A program made the position numbers and the translations under genes. Positions 45,489 to 57,385 of a stretch of 64,000 nt of DNA are shown here, piece by piece. Source of the stretch: Wyeomyia smithii (lineage: Eukaryota > Arthropoda > Insecta > Diptera > Culicidae). The number at the start of each line of letters is the position of its first letter. The first letter of the stretch is position 1. The DNA lies in NCBI RefSeq assembly GCF_029784165.1, contig NC_073695.1, positions 202,077,136 to 202,141,135 of the forward strand, written 5' to 3'. The notes beneath the pieces are model-generated. The model saw only the letters and a list, made by a program, of their open reading frames with translations. It searched no databases and was not told the origin of the DNA.

Positions 45489-45873
45489 GGGAAAATTTTT
45501 TGTAAGCCTAAAAGTCACACCTTCTATTCCCGTTCATTTTCGCATCTCGCAAACTGCATACATTGTCCGCTTTACTAAAACTTAAAATGTAAGTCATATG
45601 ACAAAAATGAAATTAGTTCGTAAAGTCAATCTAGCCAACGGAGCTCTTCCGTGATACGCGTTCGGAGTCTAGCCACCGCTTGAGGTGTCTCATCGCTTGC
45701 CGCGCTGTAGATATAATAAGCCATTATACACTGTGTGCGTGAAGAGATCACTCTCTCAGTTATAAAAAATAAACTCCCACCGGGCAGTGTGTGCAGTTCA
45801 TCGTTGGCGTGCTGAGATACGGGAACACAATAGTAGAGGGTGATTCGACTTTGGTTTAGAACTATTTATACCT

Positions 45874-45948
45874 TTCCCAGTAGTTTAATTGGCCAAAACA
45901 CCTTGCCGGAGACAACGGAGATTGCGGGTTCGAGTCCCGTCTGGACGA
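45874..45948 (+). ncRNA. tRNA-like pol III module, unit 2
   Basis: Identical module 460 bp downstream of unit 1, with its T6 run at 45956-45961. Confidence 0.55.
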
Positions 45949-46333
45949 GGGAAAATTTTTTGTAAGCCTAAAAGTCACACCTTCTATTCCCGTTCATTTT
46001 CGCATCTCGCAAACTGCATACATTGTCCGCTTTACTAAAACTTAAAATGTAAGTCATATGACAAAAATGAAATTAGTTCGTAAAGTCAATCTAGCCAACG
46101 GAGCTCTTCCGTGATACGCGTTCGGAGTCTAGCCACCGCTTGAGGTGTCTCATCGCTTGCCGCGCTGTAGATATAATAAGCCATTATACACTGTGTGCGT
46201 GAAGAGATCACTCTCTCAGTTATAAAAAATAAACTCCCACCGGGCAGTGTGTGCAGTTCATCGTTGGCGTGCTGAGATACGGGAACACAATAGTAGAGGG
46301 TGATTCGACTTTGATTTAGAACTATTTATACCT

Positions 46334-46408
46334 TTCCCAGTAGTTTAATTGGCCAAAACACCTTGCCGGAGACAACGGAGATTGCGGGTTCGAGTCCCGT
46401 CTGGACGA
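46334..46408 (+). ncRNA. tRNA-like pol III module, unit 3
   Basis: Identical module; T6 run at 46416-46421, then TCTAAGCC as in the inverted copy rather than TGTAAGCC. Confidence 0.55.
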
Positions 46409-46559
46409 GGGAAAATTTTTTCTAAGCCTAAAAGTCACACCTTCTATTCCCGTTCATTTTCGCATCCTCGCAAACTGCATACATTGTCCGCTTTACTAAA
46501 ACTTAAAATGTAAGTCATATGACAAAAATGAAATTAGTTCGTATATGTAAATATATAGT

Positions 46560-47387
46560 TTCCATCACAACGGTCGTAAAGTTCCGGATCTCTTAAAGTT
46601 ATGTGTTAATTTTTTTCTTAATATTCTCAAACATCAAGAATGCTACTGGACAAAAAAAACAATTGCACAAAGCTGAATACAAACCGGTTCTGGTTGCAAC
46701 CGTGTTCAGTTATAATCAACAAGGAAATTATCCACCGGAATGAATCCTGACAAAAAAGTGGCGAAGTATAACCATGTCATCGTCATCTAGCCAAGCCTCT
46801 GAATATATGTTGGCGGCCGCAATTCGATTCGCAAGACAACACAAACGCGCGCAGAGAAATAATCTTTATCCGCACTCCCCTACGTAATGGCACAGCGAGC
46901 TTCGGTAAACAACCTTCGAGTGCCTAATCTGCCGAGTGCCAGCCCGCCAATGATATATTGCTAAGATAGTAACAATCCGGACGGATCCAGTTCGATGCGG
47001 TGCGGGAACAGGTGAACGCATAAGCCGTGTACGAGCATGACTTGAATGATTTCTGCACACAAACCGATTGACCGCAGCATATCCAGTTCCAATAATGTTA
47101 CAACTGAACTCTGTAGGTGCCATTTAAGAACGCAGTGGATTTTTGAGGCTTGAAATTGTTCAATGATAAAATCATTAAATCATAAAAAAACATGAAACCA
47201 GCGTTAACATAGGGTTCACGTCAAATCTAGACAGCAAGTTATATTTTTTGTTTCCATCTCATCTTTCGATGTTTACATTAAATTCAAATAATATAAATTT
47301 ATTTTGAAGAATTCGATCAAAAATTAGGTATTTTTATACTTACCATTATACTTTGATTAAAGAGTTTTGTGGATTTACAGTGCATAA
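46560..47387. other. no recognisable gene
   Basis: A moderately GC-rich stretch near 46800-47080 stands out from its AT-rich surroundings, but I recognise no product in any frame. Confidence 0.35.
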
Positions 47388-47554
47388 GGGGCCATCCACA
47401 TACCACGTGGACAGATTTTTGACGATTTTACCACCTCCCCCCCCCTCCCCGTGGACAAATGCCCATATAAATTCTTTTTTTTTGCAAGGAGCGCGTGCAC
47501 ATTACACCCCTCCCCCTCCCCCTTCAGCTGTCCACGTGGTATGTGGATGGCCCC
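47388..47554. mobile_element. 167-bp Harbinger-type MITE
   Basis: A perfect 27-bp TIR starts GGGGCCATCCACATACCACG, with TAA on both sides (47385-47387, 47555-47557). A 3-bp TAA duplication and G-rich ends favour PIF/Harbinger. The middle has C-rich runs on one strand. Confidence 0.85.
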
Positions 47555-47557
47555 TAA

Positions 47558-48859
47558 AGTACTGTTTAATCAAGCCTTTAACTCTTAAAGAGCAGAAATG
47601 CTGATTCAGAGCAATCAATCGTTAGTTAGTGACAGATAATCTGGCAGCATGACCGATACTGTGCGTGCTTAAATTCCGAACTCCATCAGCGTTTGCATTT
47701 GCAGTGTTTTTATTTTGATTTTTCTTTTTGCTAAAATTAATGTCTATTGGGTGGGGAGTTGGTGCGAGCTGCTGTGGTATAGAGTGGGTGGGAGTATGGA
47801 ACGAATTCTGCGAGTTCAGTATAATAAGTATAAACTATTGCTTGAAATTTATAATGTCTTGATATTTATTACCAAAAAAAAATTAGAGTCCCTAAACTCG
47901 AAGAAAGCCACATTGTTAGAAGATGTCTTATTGTGAATTACGAAATCTGCGATTTTAATATGTGTTTTTACATTCGCATAATACAATATTAATAGAAACG
48001 TAGACGAGTTTCTGTTTATCTATGGAATAATTTGGACTACGAGCGTTATTATTCTAGGATTGCTTGGTAATCCTGTTTCAGCAGACAAATAATAAAATAT
48101 TTGTCTATTTTCATTTTTATATGGTGTTTCGAATGTTTCTTCCAAATTTTTTCAAGATTCCTACAATTTTGTGGTTAAATATTTTCTAATAATCTGATGA
48201 TAGAATATATGTACTTTATTTTAAACTCTCCATGTTTTTAATTTCTATCACTTTTCACTTAACACATCTGTGAGCAGATACGTTTTTCAACACGAAGACT
48301 TTTCAATGAATCACCAAAAATAGGCTCGCACTCTTCAATGGTTTCTTTCGATATCACAGCGCTTTTCTCTAGTACGGGTGAAGAAAGCTATAAACCATTT
48401 GGAAGATTTGCTTCTCTCCCAAAAACATAACAACACTTGAAAAATAAAAGCATGAGGGATGGGTCAAAGGGGGAGTCTGAGAATCATTCCATCCTTACGT
48501 CCTTTAATATCGCTGCCGCCAAAAATTTAGCCTTGGAAATGCTAACTGTTGAATTTCTCGATTTGCAGTGAAACATGGATATTTTTTTTCAACAAACATC
48601 TAGTCTGTTCTAGATATATATTTTTATGGCTCTTAGAATGTTTCGCTATAACCTTGTTGAAATCTTTAGGCACAGGCCTTTTTTTTCTTTGTACACATAA
48701 ACACCGTTTCATGAGAATATTTCACATTATTCGATGTAGTTGTGTTCAACTCAAAATTTCAAAACACGTTGAATCAAACCAAAATTTGAATATTGAGTAA
48801 ATTTGTTCTTCTATTTTTTTTTGTAATTAGTAAACAGCATCGTGCTCAACAAGTCGCAT
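47558..48859. other. no recognisable gene
   Basis: AT-rich and non-coding. Confidence 0.4.
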
Positions 48860-50560
48860 CCCCGAACAATCAAGAAAATATAACTAGGAATATTTGGCAT
48901 GGACCTAGGCAACGAGAAACGGACCACGATTGGTAAGTCGCTACCTGAAACTGCAGGATCGCGTGATCAATTGGAAGGTAATATGAAGGAGATATGAACG
49001 CCCAGGTTGGTAGGACCTCACAGCCTACGCAACGGTTTACGATGCATCAACTTCGCAGGCCTGGTAATTAAAAGCTCCAATTCCCTCACTAGAAAATCCA
49101 TGAAGTCTCCTGGAGATCACCTGATTGATCGGGTTTTCCCAAATTTCACAAACATATACTTCTTTTCGGGGTGCGGATATGGACTTAGACCATTACCTAG
49201 TAGTAGTACATGTGCGCTCAAAATTCTTTACAGTGGTTCACAAAGCCGTTTAAGCCACACGAGACACCACCAAATATCAATGAGCTCGAAACGAGTTGAC
49301 CATGGTCTTGAGGAGAAAGAACGCCAGCAAGAGGACAGAAATTGTGAAGGGCTGGAGTTACTGTTTCGAATCAATGTATACGCAACGACAAATGATAAAC
49401 CCGATGACGTGAAGGAGGAGTTCTATGAGCTTCTAGTTGAATTATATCGGGTGTTCCCAAAACATAATATGAAGGTTGTCATCAGGGACGCAAACGCACA
49501 GGTTGGACGCGAGTAGCTCTTCCGTCCTATTATTCATGGACACAGCCTCCATGCTACTAGTAAAAAGAATAGCCTGAGGTTGGTGAACTTCGCCGCAGCC
49601 TGAGATATGATAATCTATAGCATATACTTTTTACGAACAAAAATCCGGAAACACACTCTTAGATCGACCATATTCTGGTTGACGGTCGGCATTTCTCAGG
49701 CATCATCGATGTGAGGTTCTTGCGAGGTGCAGACGTAGACTCAGGTCATCATCTCCTAGTAGAAGGGATTCGTGCCCGGCTGGCTAACGTATACAAGTCG
49801 CGCACTTCGAGAAGAGACATGACTGGTCATCCAGAGGTTGTCAGCTGACGGAGTTTCTGCTGAGCTACCTTGGAAAGTTGATAAGCGGATTGGTGAACCG
49901 GTTGAAGATCTGAACGAACGGCGAATTAGCATTATGGCGTGAGAGGTGTCGGGCACAACCGCAGGATCCATACGCAACCAGTGGTTCGATGCGGAGTGTC
50001 AACAAGTGACGGACGAATCTTGTGACATGCCAGATGAGGAGAGATCTCTAACGGAAGTGGAGGAATGCTTCTTCAGGTACGTCACGAGAAGCTTATATGA
50101 AGTGGTAAATGAAAACACGCACCGGACTTTGAAAATCCCTTCCACGTGCAACGACCCGATGAGATACTGATGGTCATGGCCATCGCATGCATGCGTTGGA
50201 AACAACGTTAAACGGCGAAGAGCAAAGAGCCGTCGACTAAAACAGGAGAGAACTAGTAAAGGATGGACAAGCTGTGGATTCTCCAAGCTTGGACGAGGCC
50301 AGGGACGCTTGTAGAGAGTTTGAAAAAAAAACATAAAGAAGCTGGAGAGATGACCTCTTAGCCGAATTTTTCAAAACCAGGAGTGAGCAGCTGTTACGTG
50401 CAGTCCATCGGCTTATCTTAAAAGTTTGGGGCTGTCTATGACATAGTCAACGAATTAATGAACCTTGGTACTCTCGTGACATATGACAACAATGTTAGCC
50501 GTGGAGTGAAGAGACACACACAAGCGAATGTGGAAGCAGTTCTTCGATGAATTCCTCAAC
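48860..50560 (+). pseudogene. RTE-clade LINE relics (endonuclease and start of RT)
   Basis: Two overlapping sets of blocks. DMNAQVGRT near 48990 is followed by LRRPGN-like sequence. Then INVYATTNDKPDDVKEEFYELLVELYR and NMKVVIRDANAQVGRE (49375-49515), an RTE endonuclease core, precede IDHILVDGRHFSGIIDVRFLRGADVDSGHHLL (49665-49760). Near 50270-50430, RDDLLAEFFKTRSEQLLRAVHRLILKVW matches the N-terminal RT. Stops are frequent, so it is dead. Two degraded copies may be joined here. Confidence 0.7.
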
Positions 50561-50940
50561 CTTAACCTTAGACTGCCTCCAGCGATATCAGTTCTTGCAG
50601 TCTGAAAATCAAACGAAAAATTGGGTCACTCAAAACAATAAAGTTGCAGGCTAGGGCAGACTGCCGAAATAACTCTATAAACATGGTAAATAGAAACTAG
50701 CAACGGTACTTCACTGGGTAACTTCCAGGATTTAGGTGGAAATGAGACGGTCGGAAGAATGAATGGAAAGAATAGTATACTCCATCCATAAACACAGCGA
50801 TCAACCACAATATAGCAACCGTGGCATGACGATGATCATCGCCAGTTTCAATTCCAGATTATGCTTCTCCGTCTCTCTCCAATAGCTGAAGGTTTTGTAG
50901 GGCAGTATCGAAGGTTCCCAGACAACCAGAAATCGCATAA
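50561..50940. other. no recognisable gene
   Basis: Nothing supported apart from RTE-like flank. Confidence 0.35.
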
Positions 50941-50990
50941 GATTGCACGGATTACCTCGTATAAAGTTCTATGGCACATCAGTATCGTAT
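50941..50990 (+). repeat. 50-bp direct repeat, left copy
   Basis: Matches 53845-53894 at 46 of 50 positions, including the uninterrupted core TTACCTCGTATAAAGTTCTATGG. The two copies bracket the foldback element. Confidence 0.8.
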
Positions 50991-51448
50991 TGCTGTATGA
51001 ACAACGTATGTGTTTAATCGCATATGGTGTTATTTTGCGAATTTCTTGCGATGAGTGTAACATACTCGCATAGTAATACACATAAACTCATATCATGCCT
51101 GTCCAAACTCGTAGTAAACTGACAAAGTGATGATTATACGTATAAAGCAAAAATCTCTAGTTTCCAAATAAGAATACCCGAAAATATTTCATCGGTGAAA
51201 ATTTGTTTTTTCCTCGATTTTTCATTTTATATTTAACAAAGTTACACATTCTGATTTTTAAAAAAATCTAGGAACCAGGTATCCAAAATCAGAATACAAC
51301 ATTTTTTTCCGCTTAAAATTACTGAAATTTTCGTGCAAAAAACATTCTTTCTACGTTAATCCAGCTTTAAATGAGATCAAAAACACTTCATTTAATAATG
51401 TTTATTCTTCATCTTTTACGGCTCAATATTGAAAACCTAGTCTTCCGA

Positions 51449-52041
51449 AGAAAACACCAAAAAATTCTGCAGATCTTCTAGAAAGATCTCGAAGCCGCCA
51501 TAAGGTGAGATTTTTGCAACAGAAGCCAAGGATACTGAATGTCCAACGAATTTTATCTGCAACTTCATCCAGGCTGAATGATACTCGACAGATGGGCATC
51601 AATGAATAGGATGAGGATCGATTTTAAATGGTGAGAGCGTTCTTTTTTAGTTTAGCATTTCGCTATGATTGTGTTTAATATTGGTGCAGTTCGACAGTTG
51701 AATTTCTGCATCCTCTTGTCAATAAATATAACATGCTATTAAATACGGGTCAATTTTTTTGATACAAATGTATCAAACAAATTGAAAGTCTGAAAATAAT
51801 AATAAAATCTGCAAGATTCTAATATTATTTTGAGGCGGGGCTTACCGATTGGAAAATTACTCCGGAATGTACTGCAAGTACTCAGTCATTCTGTAAAGGG
51901 TCTTTGGAAGGTCGGTAGAGCTAACACCTTCTAGATCCCGAAACAAAGATAGCTGCAGAAATGAAAGATAATTGCAACCTGTCTTTTTTTCACTACATCA
52001 CTGCCAGACAGTGGGATCTAGAAAGGTTCCACACACACACA
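51449..52041. mobile_element. 593-bp insertion with 25-bp flanking duplication
   Basis: An exact 25-bp sequence starting CAATATTGAAAACC and ending TCTTCCGA lies at 51424-51448 and 52042-52066. The insert ends in (CA)n and has no TIR at its edges. The long duplication suggests a retroposed (LINE-mobilised) sequence of unknown family. Confidence 0.65.
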
Positions 52042-52289
52042 CAATATTGAAAACCTAGTCTTCCGATGCCCATAAATGTTATTTAGTGTGCGTAGCAATT
52101 ACCATGGTGATAAAACGATTTGAAGATTTTTCATCATCAAAGTAAGCAAGTATTTGTATTACTACATTTAAAAATAGTTATTTATAATGTGGTGAATAGT
52201 AAGTCCTTTTCAGATATGTAGCTTGTAATTAAAAACATTATTTACCCAACTAGATCAGTTTTATCCTTCATTACATTTAAAAACCTTTG

Positions 52290-52788
52290 CAGTTAAACCT
52301 GTTTTTGTGCGAAATTTATTTTGTGCGACTTTTTGTATGCGGTTTTTTTATTTGTGCGACTGGTTTTGTGCGATTTTTTTTTGTGCGGTACATGAGAAAG
52401 GACCACATCCGTTACGTTTTTTTTCGATCCTTGAAATGAATTTCAACGCATTACATGAGCATTGCGTCAGCAATTTGCTATTCGAGCAAGTTTTACGTAG
52501 GAATAAACCCTGTATTGTTAGCCTATGAAGTACAGCGGTTGGAGAAAATATTATGTTTAAAAAAGTTACGTTAATCAATTGGATGTGTTAAAATATGTTC
52601 TTATAGATATTCAGAATCAGAATCATCAAGTTTCGAGTTTGTTTTTAAATGAGATTTTTTTATGTGGTCCCTAGTCACCGCATAAAAAATTGATTTTTTT
52701 ATAATGTTGCAGAAACATTGTTTTATTGTGAAGTTTCAAATGATTTTTTGTGCGGTTTCTATCTCTCGAACAAAAACAGGCTTGACTG
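52290..52788. mobile_element. ~500-bp MITE with CAGTYAARCCTG ends
   Basis: Left CAGTTAAACCTGTTTTTGTG and right mirror ACAAAAACAGGCTTGACTG differ at a few positions. TA lies right of the right end; the left TA is mutated to TG. TTTTGTGCG is reiterated inside. Tc1/mariner-type by end sequence. Confidence 0.7.
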
Positions 52789-53095
52789 TAATAGTAATAG
52801 CTCAAACATAAAATGATAGAAGCTGAAATATTTGATACAGCAAAAAAATGAACTTTAGAATGTGACTAATGTCGTATGCTGAAAGTCAGCACATATTTTA
52901 GGTTTGTAGTTCAAATGGTTTTCTTGCATTTCATAAATTTTCTTGTGAAAAGCTTCGGTCGTTTGTTCTGAATATTTTGCTCTGAATATTGTGATCGCTT
53001 GCAGAACTCTGGCTCATGAAATTCCGTCCGTCATATGTTTGAAGGACAAACCTAACGAAAATTTATAAATAAACAAAATTCAAGACAGTTAATTA

Positions 53096-53323
53096 TTATG
53101 AAGTTACCTTTAGAAAACCTGTACCCCATATTGTAGCAACTGCCACGAAACACTTCAAAATAGGTGATATAATTTTAGTATAATTAATTGAAAAGTCTTT
53201 GTATGACCTGCTTCCGACTTTGATCAACGCGTTCAAGTTGTTTGGCCGTTTTGAAGCACAAAATGCACACTTTTTCGCGGTTTTCTTCGTGGCCATACAT
53301 TTTGAGTACATATTGCTATTCAA
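53096..53323 (-). other. unrecognised open frame inside the foldback loop
   Basis: 75 codons (MNSNMYSKCMATKKTAKK..., CAFCASKRPNNLNALIKVGS). A CxxC pair is present but no family match. Weak. Confidence 0.2.
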
Positions 53324-53844
53324 CTGAGTGAAAAGCCTAATATGCAGTTGAATTTTTCTTTTTCAAATTGTTTTATCACCATGGTAATTGCTACGCACAC
53401 TAAATAACATTTATGCGCATCGGAAGACTTGGTTTTCAATATTGAGCCGAAAAAGATGAAAAATAAACATAACTTAATGAAGTGTTTTTGATCTTATTTT
53501 AAGCTGGATTATCGTAGAAAGGATGTTTTTACACGAAAATGTCAGAAATTTTAAGCGGAAAAAAATTTTGTATTCTGATTTCGGATATCTGGTCCCGAGA
53601 TTTTTTTAAAAATCAGAATGTGTAATTTTGTTAAATATAAAATGAAAAATCGAGGAAAAAACAAATTTTCACCGATGAAATATTTTCGAGGGTTCATATT
53701 TTGAAACTAGAGGGCTAAAAATATGATCCTACGGAGAAACATTTTAGGTACATTGACTTTGTATAAAAACCTTCTTTAAACATAGCGTGCACCGTTAATG
53801 ACTTAATTCATGAAAACAAGTCTAGATAACTAAAAAGCGCATAT

Positions 53845-53894
53845 GATTGCACGGGTTACCTCGTATAAAGTTCTATGGTACGTCACTATCGTAT
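53845..53894 (+). repeat. 50-bp direct repeat, right copy
   Basis: Counterpart of 50941-50990. Confidence 0.8.
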
Positions 53895-54499
53895 AGCCAA
53901 TCACAGAAAAAAATATAGACAAAAAACTGATTTTAAGGAGGGGTGTTCCACAAAAAACTCTATTTTATCGTGTTTAACGTACAGATAGAACATCGCAGTA
54001 TTGAGCAATTGTTTTTTTTTTCACATTTTTTCACAACTTTGCTGAAGGAAGCAATCCGGTATATTGAAAATTAGAAAAATATTTTTTTTATCTAACTGTT
54101 AGGTATATTGATCGAAAAACCAAAAACGCCAAAAGTAAAACCTTGTTCTATAAAACAATTTTGCTGAAAGCATTGAGTACATAAAATCAATTTTTCATAG
54201 TCAAATCAAGAACGATCACGATTTTTCGAGTTCAGACCACTGTACACTGTGGGATTTTTAAATAAATCTTTCCACCAATTGTAAAGGTCTTGAAACATAA
54301 TACTTGGAACGTGTAAAAACTATTTTGGAAGTTGTTTCATAAAATTCTGGCTGAAAAACGTGCTTTGCATTGAGTATTTCGTTTTTATATCACTTTTTGT
54401 ACTTTACGACCTTCAAAAGGGCATTACTCAAAAATGTACCGTACGATGATTTTGAAATATTGACCAGAGATTCTGGACGTCGTGCGAATCGAATGGTGT
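53895..54499. other. no recognisable gene
   Basis: AT-rich and non-coding. Confidence 0.4.
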
Positions 54500-55311
54500 A
54501 CTCAGATTCTTTGGTGCATTTTTTTTATAATGACGGTCTGTGGGAGCACCGTGGTATATAACCCCTTAAGAATCAAAGGCCGATTATTGAACATTAGTAT
54601 TACAAACGTGCAAAGCCCTTACCTCGAAGGTACTGATGACATCAAAGACGAATTCTACGCGCAGTTCGAACGTAAATACGATTGCTGCCCAAAACATGAT
54701 GTCAAGATTGTCATCGGGGATAACAACGCTCAGCTCGGTCATGAGAAGGAATTTAGCCTGAGACTAATCGACTTCACCGCCTCCAAGAACGTGGCCATGC
54801 GTAGCCTCTTTTTCCAGCATAGCATTCAACACCGGTACACCTGGAAATCACTTAAAAAAGCAGAAACTCAAATCGAGCACGTTTTGATAGACGGTCGGCA
54901 TTTTTCAAACATTATCGACGTCAAAACACGTCAAGGCCTAGTGATGGTGAAGATGCGCCAAAAACTATCCGTTGTAAACAACATACGGCATCGTAGCCCG
55001 CCAAGGTATAATCTCGCGAGGCTGAATCAACCCTAAGTGAACAAGAAACACAAGCTTGATTGCGAAAACTATCGAACGATCACTATCCAGAACGGCACCT
55101 ACAAATTGATATCCCAAATAGTTTTCCAGAAACGGTCACCACTAACCAACAGATTTGTGGTAAGTAAGTCTTATTAGTCCTTCAAAAATGCTGCGAATAC
55201 AGAGTCCCTACGCATCATTTCTTCATCCACTTCAAAGCCGCTTATGACACGATTAATCGCGAAGAGCTATGGAGAATACTCAACGAGAATAGCTTCCCCG
55301 GGAACCTTATA
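54500..55311 (+). pseudogene. RTE-clade LINE, 5' part up to the DD37E insertion
   Basis: The endonuclease is read at 54640-54940: KDEFYAQFERKYDCCPKHDV, KIVIGDNNAQLGHEKEF and IEHVLIDGRHFSNIIDVK. An internal deletion of about 1 kb joins it to RT blocks at 55040-55290: KLDCENYRTITIQNGTYKLI, LTNRFV and HFKAAYDTINREELWRILNENSFP (frame changes between). The copy is cut at 55311 by a DD37E transposon and resumes at 57386. Confidence 0.8.
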
Positions 55312-55364
55312 GACCGTTCCGATAATTATAAATACACTTACGATCAACCGTCATTTCAAATAAC

Positions 55365-57273
55365 GTGCAGTATTCAACCAAACGTTGGCTGCGTCCTGTT
55401 GTTTACATCCAAAAGAAACAGATGCTGTCATTTTTTCTAACATTCCCTTTTGCCGAGCAAAGAAAGCGAATTGTGCACAAATGGGGCACCGTGAGTGGTC
55501 TTCCTATAAGAAAATTAGCCAGAGAAGAAGGTATAAGTGTCGGAGCAGTTCAAACCGCATTGCGGAAGTATTGTGAAGAGTGCACATTTACTGATGCCCC
55601 AAGACGTGGTAGAAAACCCGGGCCTGTTGATCCCACAATGGGCAAAAAGGTTGATGATGATGATGATGGTCCCGCCACATACCCCTACAAAGGTTTGAGC
55701 TGGACGATTTATCTATAGATAATTAATGTGATCACATTTTAATCAGTTATACAAAACAAAAAAAAACGAACTGATTTTACCTCCAGATATAAACTTCTTC
55801 AAAAACTGTATACTTGATTCATAGAGCACAAAAAACTAGTACAGGGTTTTCATGACCTTCAGCCAGACCAACCACAACTATTTCATGATTTTCTCTAAGC
55901 ATTCAAATAACAATTTTAATTTGCTAAAAGAAATCATTTATATCTGAAAACCGCGCGCGAGGCTCAAGCTTTTGTAGTCTCTTTCTATTATTTTTAAAGC
56001 TACAACAACAATAATGAAAAGAAAAAAAAATCCATCATCATCACCGTGACGAACACAGTAGTTTTGTTGTTATAAATTTAGAAAAGTCCAATTTAATATA
56101 AACATATAAATAAAATTTTACAACACAATCAGATCCGTTCGTATAAAACTTCGTCATTTACAAGCTTCAATAAAACAATCAATATATGAATAGAAACCAA
56201 AACAAATAGTTCATCTAAAATAAATCCGTTTGTTAAAACTTCGTCATTTAAGATCCGTTTGTTCAAACTTCGTCAGGTAAACTCTACATCATTTTGAAAA
56301 ACTTAGTATCGTTCTATACAATAAAAACTTTCACGTGTGAAATACATTGTCTCTTGAACTCCGCAAGTGTTGGTGCACGTTTAACATGTCTTGGCATCGA
56401 ATTGAAAAAATTTATACCTTTATAAAACAATTAAACAATTAACATTAACAGGTTAAGGAATACTACAAGCGGCATCCTTCAGTATCAGTACGAGATGTGG
56501 CGAGAAAGCTTGGAACCTCGGCGAGTAACATTATGCGTACCAAGGGAAGAATGGGTCTGCAGACCCGTCGGAAGCAGAAGCAGCCAAAACGAAATCCAAA
56601 ACAAGCTGAATCTGTGAAACCGAGAGCTCGGAAGCTTTATGACAAACTTCTGACCAAAAAAATGGGGTGTGTTATCATGGATGACGAAACCTACATAAAA
56701 CTGGACTATAAGACTCTGCCAGGACCGCAATTTTATACATCACCGAAGGGAAAAGATATCCCTGGACCAGTTAAAAGCCATTTACACCGAAATATTCGGC
56801 AAGAAGGTAATGGTTTGGCAGGCCATTTGTGACTGTGGGAAAATATCTCGTCCATTCATTACGAATGACACAATGAATGGTAGAATTTACGTGAAAGAGT
56901 GTTTACAGAAAAGGTTGTTACCCATGGTTAAGCAGCATAACAATCCTCCAATCTTTTGGCCCGATCTTGCTTCCTGCCATTACTCTAAGGATGCACTAGG
57001 GTGGTATAAAACAAATAATGTTACATGTGTCCCAAAGGAGATGAATCCTCCAAACTGCCCTGAAATTCGCCCTATTGAAACTTTTTGGGCTTTGACCAAG
57101 GCAAAGCTGAGGAAATATGTCAAACCAGCGGACAATGTTGAAAAATTTAATAAAGATTGGCATAAAGTGGTAAAATGGTCGGAGAACACACTGTGCAAAA
57201 GCTTATGAGTAGTGTTAAGAGAAAAGTTAGAGAACTCGCGTATCCTACGAAAAATAATCCCAACTTGAATTGA
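55365..57273 (+). pseudogene. DD37E transposase, catalytic triad kept, two frameshifts
   Basis: Cut-and-paste transposase. The N-terminal DNA-binding part (FPFAEQRKRIVHKWGTVSGL, RKLAREEGISVGAVQTALRKY) spans 55365-55649. An 802-bp interval, 55650-56451, begins GT and ends AG; joined at its edges the frame continues in phase 0 (...TMGKK then VKEYYKRHPSVSVRDVARK). The catalytic domain has CVIMDDETYIKLDY, FWPDLASCHYSKDA and RPIETFW, with exactly 37 residues between the second Asp and the Glu. One frameshift lies near 56780 (before EIFGKKVMVWQAIC) and one near 57190. After the second the reading is KLMSSVKRKVRELAYPTKNN to the stop at 57273. All three catalytic residues survive. The interval could be a true intron or a later insertion. 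Confidence 0.85.
55650..56451 (+). other. candidate 802-bp intron in the DD37E transposase
   Basis: Donor AAAAAG|GTTGAT, acceptor CATTAACAG|GTTAAG, phase 0. The tract before the acceptor is AT-rich rather than strongly pyrimidine. Inside, ATCCGTTYGTWYAAAACTTCGTC recurs at 56132, 56224 and 56251 (variants). No TIRs or target duplication are seen at the edges. Confidence 0.45.
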
Positions 57274-57385
57274 AACTGGAAAGAAAACACTTATTATCTA
57301 TATTTCAGAATAAAAAGGCCCGAAAAATCCTGTATTTTTTGTTTTATTCAAGAAAAAAGATGTATTTATAATTTTCGGAACAGTC

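Larger units (their letters stand above)
44756..46545. repeat. inverted-plus-tandem array of a 460-bp unit
   Basis: Three direct units start near 45045, 45505 and 45965 (exact 460-bp spacing, near-identical), followed by a partial unit from 46425. A ~280-bp inverted partial unit (44756-45035) precedes them. TGTAAATATATAGT lies at both outer edges (44742-44755 and 46546-46559), like a 14-bp target duplication. Each unit carries one tRNA-like module. Very high identity between units indicates recent amplification or homogenisation. Confidence 0.9.
51155..53712. mobile_element. 2.5-kb foldback element with ~343-bp inverted arms
   Basis: The right arm 53371-53712 pairs with 51155-51448 plus 52067-52115. 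Shared blocks include CACCGATGAAATATTTTCG, AAAAAATCTAGGAACCAGGT (diverged) and ATTACCATGGTGATAAAA. The left arm is split by an insertion at 51449-52041. A separate MITE lies in the loop. No transposase is seen. Confidence 0.8.
55312..57385 (+). mobile_element. full-length DD37E Tc1/mariner element
   Basis: The ends GACCGTTCCGATAATTATAA and the mirrored TTATAATTTTCGGAACAGTC match at about 23 of 26 positions. TA flanks both ends (55310-55311, 57386-57387). The element sits in an RTE reverse transcriptase whose coding resumes right after it. It contains a nearly complete transposase gene. Confidence 0.92.

Noticed and set aside
45045..46545. Regular repeat array considered as CRISPR
   Set aside because: Units are 460 bp and identical throughout with no variable spacers; the genome is eukaryotic.
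47401..47604. Proline-rich plus-strand frame
   Set aside because: Reads through a MITE; C-rich runs produce the prolines.
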